Part shown: piece by piece, positions 1-5,430 of the stretch
Numbering within the stretch: the first letter of the stretch is position 1
How the letters are laid out: the number at the start of each line of letters is the position of its first letter
Assembly (NCBI GenBank): GCA_014859225.1
Contig: JACUUP010000097.1
Span: 1 to 5,430, forward strand
DNA length: 5,430 nt
Source of the DNA: Candidatus Aerophobota bacterium
GTDB taxonomy: Bacteria; Aerophobota; Aerophobia; Aerophobales; B3-G15
Reading direction: 5' to 3'
Program-made: the position numbers and the translations under genes
The notes under the pieces: model-generated
Databases searched by the model: none
Seen by the model: only the letters and a program-made list of their open reading frames with translations
What the model was told of the DNA's origin: nothing

Positions 1-1683
1 GTAGATTCAGGTTCAGTCTCTGTAAATATTATACTCATAGACGAGGAAGGAAACATCGTCTATGAACATACATACACCCGCCACAATGGAAAACCAATCC
101 AGAAGACAAAAGAGCTCCTGAAAGAGCTATATCAAACCTATCCTTTTGACCGTGTAGCAATAACAGGCTCAAATGGTGAACTTTTAAGTAAAATATGGGA
201 TGTTCCCTACTTTGAAGAGGTCATCTGTCAGGCAAAGGGAACCTATCATATTGACTCCTCCGTCAGGACTATAATAGACATAGGAGGAATGGATGCAAAA
301 TTTGTGGCTCTTGATGATGAGGGAGAAGTAGTGGATTTTGGGATGAACTCAAGCTGTGCATCAGGAACAGGTTCATTTTTAGACCAGCAAGCCAAAAGGC
401 TCAAGCTCCATATAGAAGGAGAGTTTGCCAGGGAGGCACTCAAATCAACAAATCCTGCAAGGCTTGCCGGAAGATGTGCAGTATTTGCCAAATCTGATAT
501 GATACATCTTCAGCAAAAAGGGACCCCTATGAAAGATATAACGATGGGGCTCTGCGAAGCTCTTGTTAGGAGCTATAAAAGTAATATTACCCGGGGGAAG
601 GAATTTAAAGGAAAGGTTTCTTTTCAGGGAGGAGTAGCGGCTAATGAAGCAATACTCGTTGCTTTTAAAAAAGTTCTTGGTCGGGATGATGTTATTATCC
701 TGCCCTATTTTTTCTCCCTGGGAGCCTTAGGAGCAGCTCTTTTATTAAAGGAAAAAAATGATAATGTGAACTTTAACCTAACAAAACTAACATCCTCCCT
801 TGAAGTGCAAAGACATAGAGGAATTTTACCAAAATTATCTCTTGATTTTGAAGATGAAAAATGCGCATACCTGGAGGAAGAATACATCTTCCCTGATACA
901 GAAAAACTCGTGGACGCCTACCTGGGTGTTGATATTGGCTCGGTTAGCACAAATGTTGCCATCATAGATAATGAGGGACAGCTTATTGCCAAATCCTATC
1001 TTCCAACTGCAGGTAGACCCATAAAAACTGTCCAGGATGGATTAAGAGAGGTAAAACAAAAGGTAGAGGGAAAGATAAGGATAAAAGGTGCAGGGGCAAC
1101 AGGCTCAGGAAGGTATATGATTGGCGCCTTTATTGGAGCAGATGTTATAAAAAATGAGATAACCACTCAGGCAAAAGGAGCATTATCTGTTGACAGGAAT
1201 GTTGATACCATATTTGAGATTGGTGGTCAGGACTCAAAATATATAAGCCTTGATGAAGGAGTTATAGTTGATTTTACCATGAACAAAGCCTGTGCTGCAG
1301 GAACAGGTTCATTCCTGGAGGAACAGGCAGAGGATTTAGGAATAAATATAAAAAAAGAGTTTGAGCAAATCGCTCTTTCAGCAGATAGCCCGAATAATTT
1401 AGGTGACAGGTGCACGGTTTTTATGGAATCTGCACTTTTTGAAAACCTGCAAAGAGGAGCTTCCATCCCGGACCTTGTTGGAGGTTTATCTTACTCTATT
1501 GTTTACAACTATTTAAACAAGGTAGTTGAGAAAAGAAGGATTGGGGACAATATATTTTTCCAGGGTGGAACTGCCTCAAACAAATCAGTTGTTGCTGCCT
1601 TTGAAAAAATTTTAGGGAAAAAAATAACAGTTCCTCCGCATAATGAGGTTCTTGGAGCAATAGGCGTAGCTTTAGTTGCCAGA
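1..1683 (+). repeat. Internal tandem duplication of the activase ATPase domain
   Basis: The two ATPase domains of the large protein are diverged tandem copies with a period of about 312 codons. The offset between matching landmarks is 309 at the first phosphate motif, 313 at the IGG motif, and exactly 312 at both cysteines and at the QGG adenosine motif. The Cys-to-Cys spacing is 40 residues in each copy. At the DNA level a 16-base identity survives at 362-377 and 1298-1313, over the codons for the AGTGSF-type loop. The rest has diverged well beyond a recent duplication, so this is an old domain duplication and not an assembly artefact. Confidence 0.85.
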
Positions 1684-4131
1684 GAGGAGTTCAATGGGAA
1701 AAGTAAATTTAAGGGATTTGGACTAACAGATGTATCATGCAAAATGGAATCTTTTGAGTGCAAAGACTGCCCCAATGCTTGTAAGGTCAATAGAGTATTT
1801 ATAGAGGGAGAGGAAAAACCTCTGACCTATGGTGATAGATGTGATAAATACAGTGGCAAGGAGGCAAGGAGAAAAAAAACTTACCTTCCAAACCTTTTTA
1901 AAGAAAGAGAAAAACTCTTATTTACAGGCTGTGTACCTCAAAAAAAAGGTAAAAAAATTGGAGTGCCAAGAGCACTGCACACTTTTGAACTTTCCCCCTT
2001 GTGGGAGAGCTTTTTTACCGAACTTGGTTTTGAAGTTATCATTTCCCCAAAAACAATGGATACGATAATTCATAAGGGGGTTGAGGTTGCTACCTCTGAG
2101 GTCTGTTTCCCGCTTAAAGTTGCCCATGGCCACGTAATGGAGCTCCTTGATAGTGGAGTGGATTACCTTTTCCTCCCGAGCATTATTGATTTTCCCAAAA
2201 CTGATGCACGTCTCAGAAGAACCTACAACTGCCCCTGGTCACAGGCTCTGCCTTATTTTGTGGATTCTGCTATCCCCTTAAAGGATTTCTCTGTTGAGGT
2301 GCTTGAGCCAAAGATACACTTAAGACAGGGAATAGATAAGGCTCTTATGGAAGTGGGGAGAAAACTTACAAAAGACCAGACAAAAATTAAAAGAGCAACG
2401 CAGGCAGCAAAACAGGTGCAAAACAAATTCTATCAGGAACTTGGGAAAAAGGGGGAGGAGGTGATAAAAAATCTAAAAGATGAAAGAGCCTTTGTTATCA
2501 TCTCACGTCCCTACAATGGCTGTGATGCAGGGCTTAACATGGATATTGCAGAGAAGATGCGAGAACTTGGTATACTTGCTATCCCTATGGATTTTTTACC
2601 TCTGGACCTTTCTCTTATCGTGGACGATTATCCCAATATGTACTGGAGCTACGGTCAGAAGATACTCGCTGCATCAAGATACATTAAAATGACAAAAAAC
2701 CTCTACCCCATTTACATAACAAACTTTGGATGTGGACCTGACTCCTTTGTAGGTAAGTTCTTTGAAGAAGAGATGGAAAGGCCCTTTTTGGAGCTTCAGA
2801 TAGATGAGCACTCAGCTGAAGCTGGTATTATAACAAGAATAGAGGCATTTCTTGACAGCATTAAGGGAAAAGAAGCCCAACCTGAAAAAGAAAAGGAACG
2901 TGTGGTTTACAATCTTCCCACAAACAACAGAATAGTTTATATCCCCTACATGGATGACCACTCCTTTGCACTGAAGGCAACCCTTGAGGCACTTGGACAA
3001 AGAGCAGAGGTTATGCCGGTAAGCGATGATATCTCTCTTTATCTTGGACAAAAATACACAACCGGAAGAGAGTGCTACCCGAGTATCCTGACAACAGGTG
3101 ATATGTTAAAGATTATAAATAAAGAGGGCTTTGACCCAAAAAAGACAGCGTTTTTCATGGGAACAGCTGAGGGTCCATGCAGGTTCGGTCAGTACAAAAA
3201 GTTCCAGGAAAATCTTTTAAGACAACTTGGCTATCCAGATATTCCCATTATATCCTTAAGCTCTGAAAATAGCTACGCCGGATATGGAGTAAAATTCACC
3301 AAACTTGCCTGGAGTGGCATATGTGCAATTGACATCTTAAGAAAGGTGCAAAGGATAATCCGCCCCGATGAGGTAGAAAAAGACAAAACAAACAGAGTGT
3401 ATGAAAAATTCAGGGATGAGGTGTGTGAGGCAATAAGAAAAGAAAAACCTCTTTATCCCATAATGGAAAAGGCAGCAGATGAGTTCAAAAAGATAAAAAG
3501 AAAAGATAAAGATAAACCGGTTGTGGTTGTTGTGGGTGAGATATACGTAAGACACAACCCCTACAGTAACTTATTCATAATAGATGAGCTTGAAAGATTT
3601 GGTCTTAAGGTTGAACTTGCCTCAATGAGGGAATGGTTCTTTTACACTAATGAGATGCACAAAGAAACAAGTGTCCAGGAGAAAAAACTTCTTGAATTTA
3701 TAAAAAACAGACTGAGGAATATCTTTCAGGAGTATGTAGAAAATCGCCTTGAGGAGCCTTTTAAAGACATAATAGAGGGTTTTGAGGAGCCGCCAATTGA
3801 GCATGTAATAAAGTTAGGTGAGAGGTATCTTCATCGTTCCTTGAGAGGAGAGGCAATCTTATCTGTTGGAAAAATCTTATCTTCCATAGAAAAAGAAAGA
3901 GCTGGCGCAGTTAATGTGATGCCCTTCACCTGCATGCCCGGTAATCTAACAGCTGCCATAACATCCAGGATAGAAAAAGAATTTCCTGAGTTTCCCATAC
4001 TCTCCTTATCCTATGATGGCTCCCGCCAGGCAAATTATTTAAATAAAGTAAGGACATTTGTAGCCCAGGTAGAAACTTACCACAGAAAAAAGAGAAAGCA
4101 AATCTATCTTAAAGCTTCGCTTCCTGGGTAA
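1..4131 (+). CDS. Tandem acyl-CoA dehydratase activase / DUF2229 fusion protein (5' partial)
   Basis: Residue numbers count from window base 1; the frame is open to that edge. Two BadF/BadG/BcrA/BcrD-type ASKHA ATPase domains come first. Copy 1 (about 1-250) has phosphate motif VDSGSVSVN (1-9), DIGGMDAK (93-100), C119 in CASGTG, C159 and QGG (209-211). Copy 2 (about 306-560) has GVDIGSVSTN (309-318), EIGGQDSK (406-413), C431 in CAAGTG, C471 and QGG (521-523). A cysteine motif follows (C587, C590, C594, C614), then DUF2229/COG3580 (about 652-950; C702, C744, C841, C911; IDEHS 934-938), a charged linker (about 953-975) and a COG3581-like module (976-1376; C1025, C1060, C1311). In characterised relatives the activator homodimer holds one [4Fe-4S] through two cysteines per subunit and uses ATP to push electrons into a dehydratase or reductase. 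I infer a cytoplasmic ATP-driven reductase carrying both roles; its substrate is unknown. Met97 (base 289) is internal, because conserved ATPase sequence precedes it. Domain assignment is firm; function is not. Confidence 0.93.
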   Translation, partial: VDSGSVSVNIILIDEEGNIVYEHTYTRHNGKPIQKTKELLKELYQTYPFDRVAITGSNGELLSKIWDVPYFEEVICQAKGTYHIDSSVRTIIDIGGMDAKFVALDDEGEVVDFGMNSSCASGTGSFLDQQAKRLKLHIEGEFAREALKSTNPARLAGRCAVFAKSDMIHLQQKGTPMKDITMGLCEALVRSYKSNITRGKEFKGKVSFQGGVAANEAILVAFKKVLGRDDVIILPYFFSLGALGAALLLKEKNDNVNFNLTKLTSSLEVQRHRGILPKLSLDFEDEKCAYLEEEYIFPDTEKLVDAYLGVDIGSVSTNVAIIDNEGQLIAKSYLPTAGRPIKTVQDGLREVKQKVEGKIRIKGAGATGSGRYMIGAFIGADVIKNEITTQAKGALSVDRNVDTIFEIGGQDSKYISLDEGVIVDFTMNKACAAGTGSFLEEQAEDLGINIKKEFEQIALSADSPNNLGDRCTVFMESALFENLQRGASIPDLVGGLSYSIVYNYLNKVVEKRRIGDNIFFQGGTASNKSVVAAFEKILGKKITVPPHNEVLGAIGVALVAREEFNGKSKFKGFGLTDVSCKMESFECKDCPNACKVNRVFIEGEEKPLTYGDRCDKYSGKEARRKKTYLPNLFKEREKLLFTGCVPQKKGKKIGVPRALHTFELSPLWESFFTELGFEVIISPKTMDTIIHKGVEVATSEVCFPLKVAHGHVMELLDSGVDYLFLPSIIDFPKTDARLRRTYNCPWSQALPYFVDSAIPLKDFSVEVLEPKIHLRQGIDKALMEVGRKLTKDQTKIKRATQAAKQVQNKFYQELGKKGEEVIKNLKDERAFVIISRPYNGCDAGLNMDIAEKMRELGILAIPMDFLPLDLSLIVDDYPNMYWSYGQKILAASRYIKMTKNLYPIYITNFGCGPDSFVGKFFEEEMERPFLELQIDEHSAEAGIITRIEAFLDSIKGKEAQPEKEKERVVYNLPTNNRIVYIPYMDDHSFALKATLEALGQRAEVMPVSDDISLYLGQKYTTGRECYPSILTTGDMLKIINKEGFDPKKTAFFMGTAEGPCRFGQYKKFQENLLRQLGYPDIPIISLSSENSYAGYGVKFTKLAWSGICAIDILRKVQRIIRPDEVEKDKTNRVYEKFRDEVCEAIRKEKPLYPIMEKAADEFKKIKRKDKDKPVVVVVGEIYVRHNPYSNLFIIDELERFGLKVELASMREWFFYTNEMHKETSVQEKKLLEFIKNRLRNIFQEYVENRLEEPFKDIIEGFEEPPIEHVIKLGERYLHRSLRGEAILSVGKILSSIEKERAGAVNVMPFTCMPGNLTAAITSRIEKEFPEFPILSLSYDGSRQANYLNKVRTFVAQVETYHRKKRKQIYLKASLPG

Positions 4132-4135
4132 GGAG
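4130..4135 (+). promoter_or_regulatory. Ribosome binding site of the flavodoxin-like gene, overlapping the upstream stop codon
   Basis: AAGGAG is a near-perfect Shine-Dalgarno sequence. Its first two bases are the last two of the TAA stop of the large gene, and it ends 7 bases before the GTG at 4143. This spacing favours GTG 4143 over the in-frame ATG at 4152, which would be 16 bases away. The overlap of stop codon and ribosome binding site suggests translational coupling, so that the two proteins would be made together. Confidence 0.8.
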
Positions 4136-4142
4136 AAAAATA

Positions 4143-4556
4143 GTGAAAGTAATGGTAATTTATTTTAGCCGTTCCAAAAAATTTAACGCTATTGCAGAAA
4201 CAGTATCTGCCAGTTTTCAGAGTAAAGCTCATCAAGCCGAGCTAATCAAAGTAGGCGAGAGTGCCAGAGCTCTAAGTCTTTTTCCCTATGACCTCGTGCT
4301 TGTTGGCTGTCCTGTGGAAGGATTCTGGGGGAGTAAATTTCCAGAAGAACTTGACAGCTTTATTGGAAGATGCACGGGTTTACAGGGGAAAAAATCTGCG
4401 GTATTTGTCTACCCCAAATCTATACGCACAGCGAAGGCTCTCAAAAAGATAATGCACAGACTTGAACAAAAAGGCTCCATAGTTATAGATTTTAGAAGCA
4501 TAAAAACAAAAACTGAGGCAAAAGCTTTTGCAGAAAAATTTGCCAAAACATCTTAA
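4143..4556 (+). CDS. Flavodoxin-like protein with a degenerate FMN phosphate loop
   Basis: This 137-residue protein starts at GTG, chosen because a strong Shine-Dalgarno sequence sits 7 bases upstream. It shows the flavodoxin pattern: strand beta-1 VMVIYFS (3-9) running into the phosphate-loop position, strand DLVLVGCPVEG (50-60) with the usual GxP turn and following aromatic loop (F61, W62), PEELDSFI (67-74), then the L-x-GKKSAVFVY strand (80-90) and a C-terminal helix (about 123-135). The length matches short-chain flavodoxins. The phosphate loop is SRSKKF (9-14), where flavodoxins usually have S/T-x-S/T-G-N-T: both hydroxyl residues remain but the GNT part is replaced by KKF. FMN binding is therefore uncertain. 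There is no signal peptide or cysteine cluster, so it should be cytoplasmic. It lies 11 bases after the activase fusion. Because activators of this family take electrons from flavodoxin or ferredoxin, a donor or docking role is a reasonable inference. Confidence 0.85.
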   Translation: MKVMVIYFSRSKKFNAIAETVSASFQSKAHQAELIKVGESARALSLFPYDLVLVGCPVEGFWGSKFPEELDSFIGRCTGLQGKKSAVFVYPKSIRTAKALKKIMHRLEQKGSIVIDFRSIKTKTEAKAFAEKFAKTS

Positions 4557-4562
4557 ATTGAT

Positions 4563-5430
4563 ATGCAAAACAAAGGAACTTTAAATGACTTAAGAGAGAA
4601 TATAGAAAAATACAAAAAAGACCTTCTGGACCTTGACCAGTTAGGAGAAAAAATTGTCCAGACTCTTATTTTAAGGGATAAGATATGTAGTTTAATCCAT
4701 ACTCTGGAACAAAAAAAAGCAGACCTTTCCGTAGAAAAATCAAAGCTTGACTCTCTTGACCATATAATAAAAGATAGACCACAGGTGGTATGGAAAAGAT
4801 TAAAGCACTACACTGACCCTGTCTCGTACCGTAAAAAACATAAGATACCTACCTCCAGCTGGTGGTGGTATGTAGATGAAATTATAAAAAGTGAAAAAAG
4901 AAGAGCTAAGAGAAGGTGGATAAAGCGAGGGACAATAGTTGCAGGTGTGCTGATAAGCCTTTATCTCGTCTTAACGTATGCTGTTCCAAAACCTGACCCT
5001 TATACAAGCTCTATATCAGAGGCTGATAGATTACTGGAGGAAGGAAAAATAAACCCGGCTCTTGAAGCCTACCAGAGGGCTATGGATATTGACCCTGAAA
5101 AACCCACTGCCTACCTTATGGCAGGAGTCATTTACGGATTTCTGGGGGAGAAAGAAACAGCGGAAAAGCATTTTACAGAAGCTAAAAAAAGGTCAACATC
5201 CCTGCATGATTTTTATCTGCAGCGAGGGATGAGCTGGATAAGACTGGGTCAGTTTTCCGCCGCACAGGAAGATGCGGAAAAAGCCGTAGAAATAAACCCT
5301 GAAAGTGCTGAGGCTCATTTTCTTTTAGGAAACGCATATGAGGCTCAGGGCAATATAGCCAAAGCTATTGCACACTTAAGCATCGTATCCGATATGGACG
5401 CTGACCCAAAACTAACAGTTATGGCTCGCT
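4563..5430 (+). CDS. Membrane-anchored coiled-coil and TPR repeat protein (3' partial)
   Basis: The frame runs open from ATG 4563 to the window edge, giving 289 residues without a stop. Residues about 5-70 are charged and heptad-like, a likely coiled coil. A tryptophan cluster (SSWWWYVDE, 98-106) and a very basic stretch (KRRAKRRWIKR, 112-122) precede a single hydrophobic segment (about 123-141). By the positive-inside rule the N-terminus is cytoplasmic and the rest is outside. At least four TPR units follow, near 150-181, 182-212, 214-248 and 249-282, with the typical A-x-x-x-Y/F and helix-ending DP/NP pattern (for example AMDIDPEKPTAY, AVEINPESAEAH). TPRs bind proteins, so this is likely a scaffold; no enzyme domain is visible. 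An in-frame TAA at 4554-4556, the stop of the previous gene, rules out an upstream start. No Shine-Dalgarno sequence precedes the ATG, so translation may rely on coupling across the 6-base gap. A link to the redox genes rests on position alone. Confidence 0.88.
   Translation, partial: MQNKGTLNDLRENIEKYKKDLLDLDQLGEKIVQTLILRDKICSLIHTLEQKKADLSVEKSKLDSLDHIIKDRPQVVWKRLKHYTDPVSYRKKHKIPTSSWWWYVDEIIKSEKRRAKRRWIKRGTIVAGVLISLYLVLTYAVPKPDPYTSSISEADRLLEEGKINPALEAYQRAMDIDPEKPTAYLMAGVIYGFLGEKETAEKHFTEAKKRSTSLHDFYLQRGMSWIRLGQFSAAQEDAEKAVEINPESAEAHFLLGNAYEAQGNIAKAIAHLSIVSDMDADPKLTVMAR

Noticed and set aside
362-1313. 16-base direct repeat as a sign of a mobile element or recombination site
   Set aside because: Both copies encode the same conserved AGTGSF-type loop of the duplicated ATPase domain, with an offset equal to the domain period, so protein constraint explains it.
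1829-2068. Plus-strand open frame in the +2 frame at the ATPase/DUF2229 junction
   Set aside because: It overlaps the real frame fully, its translation looks like no known protein, and the real frame is continuous through both modules, so no frameshift needs explaining.
2480-2692. Plus-strand 70-codon frame rich in Leu and Trp
   Set aside because: It is a shadow of the conserved segment around SRPYNGCDAG in the real frame; there is no ribosome binding context to support it.
246-3804. Minus-strand open frames of 60-93 codons opposite the large gene
   Set aside because: They lie opposite strongly conserved activase and DUF2229 coding sequence, show no recognisable motifs and have low-complexity Phe/Leu/Ser-rich composition typical of the reverse of Lys/Glu-rich genes.
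4132-4142. Possible promoter or terminator between the first two genes
   Set aside because: The gap is only 11 bases and is filled by the ribosome binding site; there is no room for a hairpin terminator or a -35/-10 pair outside coding sequence.
4380-4568. Minus-strand 62-codon frame opposite the flavodoxin-like gene
   Set aside because: It is Phe/Cys-rich, matches nothing recognisable and is opposite a well-supported gene.
4572-4593. AAAGGA followed 7 bases later by ATG-ACT-TAA, a good ribosome site in front of a two-codon frame
   Set aside because: It is out of frame with the TPR protein and ends at once. The frame from ATG 4563 already gives a plausible coiled coil, so this is most likely chance, though a minor role in coupling cannot be excluded.

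Overview
The window is a densely packed, AT-rich stretch of an anaerobic bacterial genome, all coding on the + strand. It holds three genes read in the same direction with gaps of only 11 and 6 bases, which looks like one operon. AGA/AGG arginine and ATA isoleucine codons are frequent in all three genes, so nothing looks recently transferred. I infer anaerobic life from the main protein, whose family depends on oxygen-sensitive Fe-S clusters and low-potential electrons. I cannot name the phylum: AT-rich Firmicutes, Nitrospirota, Desulfobacterota and several uncultured lineages all fit.

Positions 1-4131 (5' end cut off) encode a giant multidomain protein, 1376 residues visible. It carries two tandem ASKHA ATPase domains of the 2-hydroxyacyl-CoA dehydratase activator type (BadF/BadG/BcrA/BcrD, COG1924), a short cysteine motif, a DUF2229/COG3580 module, and a C-terminal COG3581-like module. 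In the characterised relatives the ATPase is a separate homodimer that drives one electron at a time into a separate Fe-S reductase ('archerase' mechanism). Here the ATPase pair and the likely reductase halves are on one chain. The coding frame is open to base 1 and the first nucleotide-binding motif lies at residues 1-14, so only a few N-terminal residues should be missing.

Positions 4143-4556 encode a 137-residue flavodoxin-like protein with a strong ribosome binding site. Flavodoxin and ferredoxin are known electron donors to this type of activator, so it may be a dedicated donor or partner, although its FMN phosphate loop is degenerate. Positions 4563-5430 (3' end cut off) encode a membrane-anchored protein with a cytoplasmic coiled coil, one transmembrane helix and at least four TPR repeats predicted outside the membrane. 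Its link to the redox genes is by position only.

There is no intergenic stretch longer than 11 bases, and I see no RNA gene, mobile element, CRISPR array, terminator or promoter. The strongest candidate for an undescribed system is the single-chain ATPase-reductase together with its flavodoxin-like neighbour; its substrate cannot be read from the sequence.
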